DNA from: Streptomyces fuscichromogenes
GTDB lineage: Bacteria; Actinomycetota; Actinomycetes; Streptomycetales; Streptomycetaceae
Assembly: GCF_014645815.1 (NCBI RefSeq)
Contig: NZ_BMML01000007.1
Location: 434,001-498,000, forward strand
Reading direction: 5' to 3'
DNA: 64,000 nt
In this document: positions 40,475 through 47,258 of the stretch, piece by piece
How positions within the stretch are numbered: the first letter of the stretch is position 1
Layout of the letters: the number at the start of each line of letters is the position of its first letter
Made by a program: the position numbers and the translations under genes
The notes under the pieces: generated by a model
Seen by the model: the letters and a program-made list of their open reading frames with translations, nothing else
Database searches by the model: none
What the model was told of the DNA's origin: nothing

Positions 40475-42589
40475 ATGGCAGCGCATCGCCGTGCCTCCGG
40501 GCCGCCCGCGGAGGAGATGCTGCGGGAGTGCGCCCGTGACGTGGTGGCCGTCGCCGAAGGCATCCGCGAGGTCTCCGCACGGACCAGCTCCGTGCTGTTC
40601 GCCCCGGCGCTGACGGGTTCCGCGCGCCGCCGCCCGCGCACCGGACTCGCGGCCCGCTGGGCGCTGCTGCGGACGCTCACCAACAAGCAGGGTCTCGGCG
40701 GCTCGGCGATCGTCGCCCCCGACGGCGTCGGTCATCTGCTCGGCGCCGCGGGGGAGGCGCTGGGCCGGGAGAGCCTGGCCGCGCTGGTGGCGGTCACCTC
40801 GCTGCGGCTCCGGATCGCCGCCGTACTCCTCGACCACCCCGAGTGCGGGCACGACCCGGGGATGCGCCGGCTGACGGGCGCCGTCACCGCCGGCCACGAC
40901 CCGGAGGCCGTCCGCGCCCTGCGGGCCCTCTTCAAGGACCAGGGTGCCCAGCGCTCGCTGTCCGCGCTCGCCCCGATCCTGTCCGAACTCCTCACCATCC
41001 AGGGCCTGCTGGACGAGGACCCGCTGAGCGACGAGACCGCCTGGGCGCTGGCCGCCGGCCCGGTCAGGGGCTTCGACGCCTCCCGTCTGCCGGTCCCGGA
41101 CCGGGGCGAGGGCGGCGCCCAGGCCGTCGAACTGTCCGCCCGGGAAGCCGGTTCCCTCGCCACCGAGGGCTCCTTCCTCGGCTTCCTGCGCAACATCGAC
41201 GCGCTCGCCGGCGACGGCCGGGTCCTCGTCCAGGACGTCCGCGGCCCCGACGGCGTGCTCCGGTACGTCGTCCAGGCCCCCGGCGCGGCCCCCGGCCGCC
41301 CCCGTGACGGCTCCCCGCAGGACTTCGCCGGGGCCTGGCGCAACCTGTTCCTGGCCGACTCGCCCTACACCCGCTCGATCCTGCTGGCGATCCGGGACCA
41401 CGGCATCCCACGCGGCGCCGACCTCGCCCTGGTCGGCCACGGCGAGGGCGGCATCGCGCTGCTGAACCTCGCGCAGGACGACGAGTTCTGCCGCGCCTAC
41501 CGGGTCACCCACGTGGTCGCCGTCGGCGCACAGGTCGACGACCGCCGGCCCGCCGACCCGCGCACCTGGGTCGCCGGCATCACCGACCGGCACGACATCG
41601 TCCCGGTCCCGGAGGGCCCCGGGGCCCCGCACCCCAACCGCTACCGGGTCGACTACACCGGCCCCACCCGCGAGTTCCCGCTCTGCCACCTGCTCCGCGT
41701 CTACATCGACCACCTGGAGACGGTGGTCCCCGAGGCCCGTGCCGATGTCGACCGGGCCCTCGCCCGCTACCACGGCCCGGTCGAACGCACCCGTGTCTAC
41801 CGGCTCAGGGACCGCGGCCGCCCGCCCGAGGGCTACCCGTTCCTGGCCGTCCCGACCACGAGCCTGGCCACCTCGGCGGGCCCGGTCGACATGCCGGTGC
41901 GCTACTACGACTCCTCCGCCGCGCACCTGTGCTTCCCGGTCGACGCCGACGTGGCCCGCAGCCTGCTGCCCGACGTCGCCTGGCTGGTGCCCACCCGGCT
42001 CGGCCGCCGCGCCCTCGCCGTGCTCTCCCTCTACGAGCACCGCTGCACCACCATCGGCCCCTACACCGAACTCGGCCTGTCGGTGCTGGTCGACGACCTG
42101 TGGCGGCCGCACGCGTACGACCTCGCCGCGGACCTGCTGCGCCGCGCCGACCTGCGCCGCACCGGACGGTACGTGGTGGCGCTCGCCGTCGCTACCGAGG
42201 AGGCACGGGCGGTGGCCGAGGAGGTCTGGGCCCAGCCGGCCGTCCGCGGATCCGCCGACATCGACCTACAGGGGCGGGAACTGCGGCTGCACGCACCCGA
42301 GTTGGGTGTCTCGGTCGAGGGCCGTCCGGGGCCGGGCGCCCGCTGTCCCGAGGCGGACTGGGTGTTCTACGGGCGACGGGGCGAGAGCGTCGTACGCACC
42401 CTGGTCCGCGCGCACGGCAGGCCGCGGATCCATGCCCGCCCCCGGCTGCGGCTGCGCGTCGACGGCGCCCACGGGCCGCTCGCCCGGCACCTCCAGGTCC
42501 TCGAACTCGACACCGTGCGGCCCGGGTTCGTCCTGTCCAGCCCCCGGTTCGTGGCCCATAGAAGCGCCGGCGCGGTGCTGCCGCGCTAG
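40475..42589 (+). CDS. Fusion of a catalytically degenerate alpha/beta-hydrolase-fold domain with an ADC-like domain
   Basis: A 704-residue protein without signal or membrane helix. Residues 10-240 are helical. Residues 245-430 have the look of an alpha/beta hydrolase: strand LALVGHGEGGIALL (318-331) sits where GHSxGG normally holds the nucleophile, but Gly323 replaces Ser; DRHDIVPVP (371-379) and CHLLRVYIDH (404-413) fit the acid and His regions. Residues 470-690 resemble acetoacetate decarboxylase (SLYEHRCTTIGPYTELGLSVLV), yet the catalytic-Lys segment reads EVWAQPAV with Ala589 in the Lys place. The ATG at 40475 has GAGGGAG six bases ahead. A WXG100-like gene follows after 28 bp. Function unknown. 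Confidence 0.72.
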   Translation: MAAHRRASGPPAEEMLRECARDVVAVAEGIREVSARTSSVLFAPALTGSARRRPRTGLAARWALLRTLTNKQGLGGSAIVAPDGVGHLLGAAGEALGRESLAALVAVTSLRLRIAAVLLDHPECGHDPGMRRLTGAVTAGHDPEAVRALRALFKDQGAQRSLSALAPILSELLTIQGLLDEDPLSDETAWALAAGPVRGFDASRLPVPDRGEGGAQAVELSAREAGSLATEGSFLGFLRNIDALAGDGRVLVQDVRGPDGVLRYVVQAPGAAPGRPRDGSPQDFAGAWRNLFLADSPYTRSILLAIRDHGIPRGADLALVGHGEGGIALLNLAQDDEFCRAYRVTHVVAVGAQVDDRRPADPRTWVAGITDRHDIVPVPEGPGAPHPNRYRVDYTGPTREFPLCHLLRVYIDHLETVVPEARADVDRALARYHGPVERTRVYRLRDRGRPPEGYPFLAVPTTSLATSAGPVDMPVRYYDSSAAHLCFPVDADVARSLLPDVAWLVPTRLGRRALAVLSLYEHRCTTIGPYTELGLSVLVDDLWRPHAYDLAADLLRRADLRRTGRYVVALAVATEEARAVAEEVWAQPAVRGSADIDLQGRELRLHAPELGVSVEGRPGPGARCPEADWVFYGRRGESVVRTLVRAHGRPRIHARPRLRLRVDGAHGPLARHLQVLELDTVRPGFVLSSPRFVAHRSAGAVLPR

Positions 42590-42617
42590 GCGTCCCTCCG
42601 AGTTGCAGGTGAGCCCC

Positions 42618-42869
42618 ATGGTGACCGAATCCCGTCCCGCCACCGCCACCCCCGAACTCCTCGCGTACGTGGACGATCTGAGGGTCGACGCGGACCGCAT
42701 GGACGGCTATGCCCAGCGCTTGCGAGGTGCCGCCGAGACGCTGGGCCACTGCGCCGAGGCGCCGGAGTGGAGCGGTGCCACCCTGGAGCGGCAGGCGACG
42801 GCCTGTGTGACCGCGGCGGTACAACTACGGGCGGCCGCGGCCGCGTTGCTCTCGCATGCGACGGAGTGA
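42618..42869 (+). CDS. WXG100/ESAT-6-like small helical protein
   Basis: An 83-residue protein with two long amphipathic helices (about 12-46 and 53-80) joined by a turn holding W51-S52-G53, the WXG motif of ESX/type VII substrates and their partners. Length is slightly short of the usual 95-105. AGGTGAG lies ahead of the ATG. It is 28 bp downstream of the degenerate hydrolase/ADC fusion and probably in its operon. No ESX ATPase (EccC) is seen nearby, and no C-terminal YxxxD/E export tag is visible, so it may be a cytoplasmic partner rather than a secreted protein. Confidence 0.62.
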   Translation: MVTESRPATATPELLAYVDDLRVDADRMDGYAQRLRGAAETLGHCAEAPEWSGATLERQATACVTAAVQLRAAAAALLSHATE

Positions 42870-42937
42870 GCGGCGGCCTCGGGGCACGCGGCGCGGCCGG
42901 GACGAGGGAGTCCCGGCCGGATCGTGTCGGTGGCGGC

Positions 42938-43039
42938 TCAGCCGGCCGGAGCGGTGTGGGGTTGCTCCGGGCCGGGCTTGGGGCGGGTGCGGGTCCAGGA
43001 CGGGTCTGCGGCGGGATCAGGAGTGGGGGGACGGTCCAT
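42938..43039 (-). CDS. Possible 33-residue Pro-rich peptide gene
   Basis: A short frame on the minus strand starting at ATG 43039, with a perfect AGGAGG eleven bases upstream inside the end of the ATPase gene, overlapping that gene by 23 bp. The peptide (MDRPPTPDP and onward) is Pro-rich and unrecognised. The ribosome site is the only reason to keep it. Confidence 0.25.
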   Translation of the reverse strand: MDRPPTPDPAADPSWTRTRPKPGPEQPHTAPAG

Positions 43040-43691
43040 GGGTCGGCGGGCCTCCTGAGGTGTGGGGGGTGGTGAGCGGTGCGTCCGGTGCCGTCGACAG
43101 TTCGGCCCAGACGACGCGGGCCGTGGGCCGTCCCTCCGGCGCGGCGGTGACACCCCAGTCGAGACTGAGCGCGTCGACGAGGAACAGGCCGCGGCCGTTC
43201 TGCTCGTCGGGTCTGGCCCGCCGGGGCGCCGGGAGCGTGATGCTCCCGTTCTGGTCCTCGACCTCGATGCGGATCCGGTCGGCGTCGGCGTGCACCCGGC
43301 AGATGATCCGCCGGCCGGCCGAGTGCACGATCGCGTTGGTGACCAGCTCCGAGGTCACCAGGACCGCGTTGTCGACGGCCTCCTCGGACACGCCCCACGA
43401 GCCGAGCAGCTCGCCCACGCTCCGGCGGGCGTTGCCCACCGCGCGCGGGGTCGGCGCCAGGTCGAAGGCCCGGCTGTGCAGAGTGGGACGGTCCCCGGAG
43501 GCGAACCGGTCGAGGCCTTGCGGCCCAGGGAGTCGACCGAGGCGTTCGCCTCCGGGTGGTCTGGGGATGCCCGTCGCGTCCGACGGGCGGTGCGGGCCCT
43601 CGGCGGCGGCCGCCAGGACCGGCCGCGGCAGGGCGGGTACGTGGTCCTCGGGCAGTCGGTCGAGTGGCTGGGGGAGAGAGGGCGGGGCCAT
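43017..43691 (-). CDS. ATP-binding protein of the anti-sigma (HATPase_c_2) type
   Basis: A 224-residue protein. Residues 1-85 are a low-complexity Pro-rich region; the Bergerat-fold ATPase domain follows, with LVTSELVTNAIVHSAG (N box), VEDQNG and NGRGLFLVDALS (G boxes). This is the single-domain RsbW-like type found by the hundred in Streptomyces. The divergent DUF5753 helix-turn-helix gene and DUF397 gene make the arrangement known from whiJ/abaA-like clusters that tune development and antibiotic production. The ATG at 43691 has GAAAGG upstream; longer frames to 44180 are not supported. Confidence 0.85.
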   Translation of the reverse strand: MAPPSLPQPLDRLPEDHVPALPRPVLAAAAEGPHRPSDATGIPRPPGGERLGRLPGPQGLDRFASGDRPTLHSRAFDLAPTPRAVGNARRSVGELLGSWGVSEEAVDNAVLVTSELVTNAIVHSAGRRIICRVHADADRIRIEVEDQNGSITLPAPRRARPDEQNGRGLFLVDALSLDWGVTAAPEGRPTARVVWAELSTAPDAPLTTPHTSGGPPTHGPSPHS

Positions 43692-43895
43692 CGCCGTGCG
43701 CCTTTCGTCCGGCTTCGCAGCGTGGGGGTCGAGCGGTTGTGTCGGCCCCGGGCCACTCGGGGTGCAGACGACGACCCGTGCCTGGACGGCGCCGGACCGC
43801 AGCTCAGTCTCCCCCAACTGGACTGCTTCGCCTGCTCCTTGGTCGGCCGGAGCAGTAAGCCCACTCTGGCATCCGGCAACATCGCCTCGCAACCG

Positions 43896-43972
43896 GCAAG
43901 TTGAAAATTGCAAGAAGCGAAGTGCATGCTGCTCCCGACAAGAAGTGATCGAACGCGTCCGTGAACGATCAC
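43896..43972. promoter_or_regulatory. Divergent promoter/operator region of the ATPase and HTH genes
   Basis: The 328-bp gap 43692-44019 holds no gene. It contains GCAA-N8-TTGC around 43897-43912 and a perfect GTGATCG-N14-CGATCAC inverted repeat at 43945-43972, 48-75 bp ahead of the HTH gene. These are likely sites for the HTH protein. Confidence 0.4.
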
Positions 43973-44019
43973 GAGCACGTGAGACGGTGACCCTGAAACC
44001 TGGTGTGAGGGGGTAGGGC

Positions 44020-44895
44020 GTGACCTCGGAGACCGACTGGGGCGGAGCCCCGTCCGTCCTGCGCATGATCCTGGGCAGACAGCTGGAGGAGATGCGGACC
44101 CGGGCCGGCCTGACCTTCGAGCAGGCCGCGGCCGCGATCGGGGTCAGCCACTCCACCATCCGCCGGATGGAGGCCGCCAAGGTGGCCCGGCTCCGGCTGG
44201 CCGACGCCGAGAAGCTCCTGCAGGTCTACGGCGTGACGGACCGCCAGGAGGTGGACACCTTCCTCCAGTCGGTGCGCGAGGCCAACAAGCGCGGCTGGTG
44301 GCACACCTACCGCGATGTGATGCCGGACTGGTTCGCCGCGTATCTGAGCCTGGAGCAGGCGGCGTTGCAGATCCGCGCCTACGAGAACCAGTTCGTGCAC
44401 GGCCTGTTGCAGACCAGGGAGTACGCCGCCGCCCTGCTCGGGGCCGGCAACCCGCACGCGGCGACCGAGGCCACCGAGCGCATGGTGGCCCTGCGCATGC
44501 GCCGCCAGGAGCTGATCACCCGCCCGGCGCCGCCGCGGCTGTGGGTCGTGATGGACGAGACGGTGCTGCGCTGGCCGGTCGGCGGCGCCGGGGTGATGCG
44601 CGCCCAGATCGGCCATCTGATCGAGATCAACCGGCTGCCCAACGTCACCTTGCAGATCATGCCGTTCGCCAACGGCCCGCACCCCGCCATGCGCGCCGGT
44701 GCGTACCACCTCTTCCGGTTCCGGGCACCCGAGCTGCCCGACATCGTCTATCTCAACGGCCTGGTGGGCGCTGTCTACCTGGACAAGAGCGACGACGTCG
44801 TGGTCTATCGCGAGGCCCTGGACCGGTTGGGCGCGCAGGCAGCGCCCGCCAGAAAGACCGAGGCCCTCCTCGGTGCGATTCGCAAGGAGCTCTAG
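44020..44895 (+). CDS. XRE-type helix-turn-helix regulator with DUF5753 domain
   Basis: A 291-residue regulator. Residues 20-75 are the XRE DNA-binding domain (LEEMRTRAGLTFEQAAAAIG then VSHSTIRRMEAAKV). Residues 100-280 are DUF5753, with YENQFVHGLLQTREYA and VVMDETVLRWPVGG as landmarks. This is the WhiJ-like class of Streptomyces regulators that act with a small DUF397 protein. The GTG start follows GAGGGGGTAGGGC. The stop TAG overlaps the next gene's GTG by one base. Confidence 0.92.
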   Translation: MTSETDWGGAPSVLRMILGRQLEEMRTRAGLTFEQAAAAIGVSHSTIRRMEAAKVARLRLADAEKLLQVYGVTDRQEVDTFLQSVREANKRGWWHTYRDVMPDWFAAYLSLEQAALQIRAYENQFVHGLLQTREYAAALLGAGNPHAATEATERMVALRMRRQELITRPAPPRLWVVMDETVLRWPVGGAGVMRAQIGHLIEINRLPNVTLQIMPFANGPHPAMRAGAYHLFRFRAPELPDIVYLNGLVGAVYLDKSDDVVVYREALDRLGAQAAPARKTEALLGAIRKEL

Positions 44896-45131
44896 TGCAC
44901 CACCTCATACGCAACGGCATTCCGTCCCGGCAACTCGGCGCGCGCGGCTGGTCCAAGCCGTGGAGCGACGACGCCGGCGGTGCCTGCGTCGAAGTGAAGA
45001 AGCTGGCCGACGGCCGGGTCGCGGTACGCCAGTCGACCGACCCCGACGGTCCGGCGCTGGTCTTCACGCCGCGTGAGATGACGAGTTTCCTGTCCGGAGT
45101 GAAGGCGGGTGACGCCGACTTCCTGATGTGA
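44895..45131 (+). CDS. DUF397 small protein, partner of the HTH regulator
   Basis: A 78-residue protein with the DUF397 pattern: GWSKPWSDDAGGACVEVKKLADGRVAVRQSTD followed by LVFTPREMTSFLSGVKAG (given here in two parts, W-S near residue 20 and the F-T-P-x-E-W-like segment near 58). DUF397 proteins counteract or modulate their cognate XRE/DUF5753 repressors. The GTG overlaps the stop of the regulator gene (TAGTG), so the pair is translationally coupled. Confidence 0.88.
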   Translation: MHHLIRNGIPSRQLGARGWSKPWSDDAGGACVEVKKLADGRVAVRQSTDPDGPALVFTPREMTSFLSGVKAGDADFLM

Positions 45132-45236
45132 TCGGTTTTCCCGTAACTTCCTTGCTATAGCTGATCGTTCAACCAACCCCCCACCTCTGACGCATCACCC
45201 GCAGTCCATCGAACACCCCGCATCCCCCTCATCTGA

Positions 45237-46067
45237 ATGGGAGTCACGGCGTTGCCCGACAACGGATGGCCGGCCGACCGCATCGACACCGAGAACGCGC
45301 ACTCCGCGCGGATCTACGACTACATCCTGGGCGGCAAGGACTACTACCCCGCCGACCAGGAGGCGGGTGACGCGATGTCCCGGGAGTGGCCCGCGCTCCC
45401 GATCCACATGCGCGCCAACCGCGACTGGATGAACCGTGCCGTGCGCTGGCTCGCCGAGGAGGCGGGCATGCGTCAGTTCCTGGACGTCGGGACCGGCATC
45501 CCCACCTCCCCGAACCTCCACGAGATCGCCCAGGCGGTGTCCCCGGACTCCCGGGTGGTCTACGTGGACAACGACCCCATCGTCCTCACCCTGTCCCAGG
45601 GCCTGCTCTCCAGCACGCCCGAGGGCAGGACGGCGTACATCGAGGCCGACTTCCGTGACCTGACGGACCTCTTCGACGCCCCCGAACTGCGCGAGACCCT
45701 CGACCTGGACAAGCCGGTCGCGCTCACGGTGATCGCCATCGTGCACTTCATGCTCGACGCGGACGACGCGGTCGGTGTCGTACGCCGCCTCCTCGAACCG
45801 CTGCCCTCCGGCAGCTACCTGGCGATGTCCATCGGCACGGCCGAGTTCGCGCCCGAGGAGGTGGGCCGGGTCGCCCGCGAGTACGCGGCCCGCAACATGC
45901 CGATGCGGCTGCGCACCATCGACGAGGCCGACGCCTTCTTCGAGGGCCTGGAACTGGTCGAGCCGGGCATCGTCCAGGTCCACAAGTGGCACCCGGACGG
46001 CACCGGCGAGCAGGGCATCCGCGACGAGGACATCGCGATGTACGGAGCGGTCGCCCGCAAGCCGTGA
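45237..46067 (+). CDS. SAM-dependent methyltransferase, DUF574 family
   Basis: A 276-residue protein with the family opening PADRIDTENAHSARIYDYILGGKDYYPAD (key residues R-Y-D-Y-x-L-G-G-K-D) near residue 25. FLDVGTGIPTSPNLHEIAQ is the SAM-binding loop, VVYVDNDPIVL the acidic loop. DUF574 (Methyltransf_19) is abundant in Streptomyces; substrates are unknown in most cases. The ATG at 45237 lacks a ribosome site; the in-frame TTG at 45252 has GGGAGT eight bases upstream and may be the real start. Convergent with the NLP gene across a strong terminator. Confidence 0.88.
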   Translation: MGVTALPDNGWPADRIDTENAHSARIYDYILGGKDYYPADQEAGDAMSREWPALPIHMRANRDWMNRAVRWLAEEAGMRQFLDVGTGIPTSPNLHEIAQAVSPDSRVVYVDNDPIVLTLSQGLLSSTPEGRTAYIEADFRDLTDLFDAPELRETLDLDKPVALTVIAIVHFMLDADDAVGVVRRLLEPLPSGSYLAMSIGTAEFAPEEVGRVAREYAARNMPMRLRTIDEADAFFEGLELVEPGIVQVHKWHPDGTGEQGIRDEDIAMYGAVARKP

Positions 46068-46075
46068 CACCGGCT

Positions 46076-46115
46076 CCGTGCCGGGGCCCGGCTCACCTTC
46101 CCGGCCCCGGCACGG
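46076..46115. terminator. Bidirectional 13-bp-stem terminator
   Basis: CCGTGCCGGGGCC (46076-46088) pairs perfectly with GGCCCCGGCACGG (46103-46115) around a 14-nt loop, between the convergent methyltransferase and NLP genes. Confidence 0.75.
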
Positions 46116-46243
46116 TCGTTGCGCGGTTACCGTTGACGGGCACCGCCACCGGGGCGGACGGCGCCACGGGTGTCGAGGTCGGGTACGAGACCTCCCCGAA
46201 GGCATCCGCCCCGCGGACGGCGGACCGGACAGTCCGGCCCGGC

Positions 46244-47029
46244 TCAGGCGTTCGGGTCGAACGAGATCCCGGACGGCATCGAGTACCCCAGGTTGGCGTT
46301 GAACGAGCCGTCCTTGATCTTGATGGTGGCGGAGCCGAAGTCCGCGTTCATCAGCTTGTCGCGGTAGCCCGCCGGGTAGCCGTCCCAGCCCACCAGCCGC
46401 GGGAAGAACCAGCCGCCGGTGGCGTTCTCCGGCGGGTCGTCGTTGGAGTTGGCGAACCGGAAGTCGTGGGTGGACAGGCCGTCCTTGTGGTAGACGATCT
46501 TCGGATGGGTGCCGTCGAACCGGATCGCCGAGGCGGCCGCCACCTGGTAGCTGCTGTGCTGGGACACCGAGACGTACTGCACCTGATTGTTCTGGATCCA
46601 CACGATGACGTGTTCCCAGTCGTGCCGGTGCCCGATGGCCAGCGGCCCGTACGTCGCCTGGTCCTTCTCGAAGTAGCTGGCGTACATCACCGCGCACCAG
46701 CCGTTGTTGCACTTCTCGCGGGAGTAGGTGTTGGCGTTGGCCAGCTGCGCGTAGTCGTGGCAGTGGCCGTTGACGTCACCGCCGAGCGCGAGGCCGGGGT
46801 TGAGGGTGCCGTCGGCGCCGATGGCCGCGGTGGCGTAGCAGCCGTCGCCGTCGTAGTCGTAGGCCGGGGAGAACGTCTGCTCCACACCGTCGGCGTTCTG
46901 CGGCAGCAGCGTCAGGACGTCGGCGTGCGCGGTGGCGGGCAGGGCGACCACCAGCGCGAGCGCGCCGAGAGCCGCGGCAAGGGCCCTGCGCAGCGGCCGT
47001 CTGCGGGTGGGGGGTTGCGGGTCGGACAT
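46244..47029 (-). CDS. Secreted NLP (NPP1/NEP1-like) protein
   Basis: A 261-residue protein with a signal peptide (Arg-rich start, hydrophobic core 15-32, cleavage near AHA at 34-36). The diagnostic NLP heptapeptide GHRHDWE is at residues 133-139, followed by HVIVWI; it holds the metal-binding residues needed for membrane damage in cytotoxic NLPs. Cysteines at 64, 90, 107 and 112 suggest two disulfides. NLPs from oomycetes, fungi and bacteria bind sphingolipid head groups and lyse dicot plant cells; some are non-toxic. It diverges from the carboxylesterase-fold gene, with a palindrome in the shared promoter. Confidence 0.92.
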   Translation of the reverse strand: MSDPQPPTRRRPLRRALAAALGALALVVALPATAHADVLTLLPQNADGVEQTFSPAYDYDGDGCYATAAIGADGTLNPGLALGGDVNGHCHDYAQLANANTYSREKCNNGWCAVMYASYFEKDQATYGPLAIGHRHDWEHVIVWIQNNQVQYVSVSQHSSYQVAAASAIRFDGTHPKIVYHKDGLSTHDFRFANSNDDPPENATGGWFFPRLVGWDGYPAGYRDKLMNADFGSATIKIKDGSFNANLGYSMPSGISFDPNA

Positions 47030-47104
47030 CTCGACTCCCTGTCTGTGAAAGGCGAAGCGGAGTCTGACAGTCGGCCCAGGCCGGCGAACACCCTCACGAC
47101 TTAA

Positions 47105-47117
47105 CTTTGGCCCAAAG
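47105..47117. promoter_or_regulatory. Palindrome CTTTGG-C-CCAAAG in the NLP promoter
   Basis: A perfect 13-bp palindrome. On the minus strand it lies between a TTCAAT and a TTAAGT hexamer separated by 16 bp, which would place it inside the spacer of the NLP promoter; it is also about 145 bp ahead of the divergent gene. Confidence 0.45.
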
Positions 47118-47258
47118 ACAATTGAACGGTCGCCTCGACTTCCGCCCCTTCAGGAGCTGTTGACCTGCTGTGAGTCGCCCGGATGCGGTTGCCGCGCGGA
47201 TCCCCCCACGCCAGGCTTCTCGTCGGCTCGTCCCCCCCACCGCCCGAAAGGGAATCCC

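Noticed and set aside
40475..42869. A complete type VII (ESX) secretion locus
   Set aside because: Only a WXG100-like gene is present; no EccB, EccC, EccD or MycP gene lies within the window.
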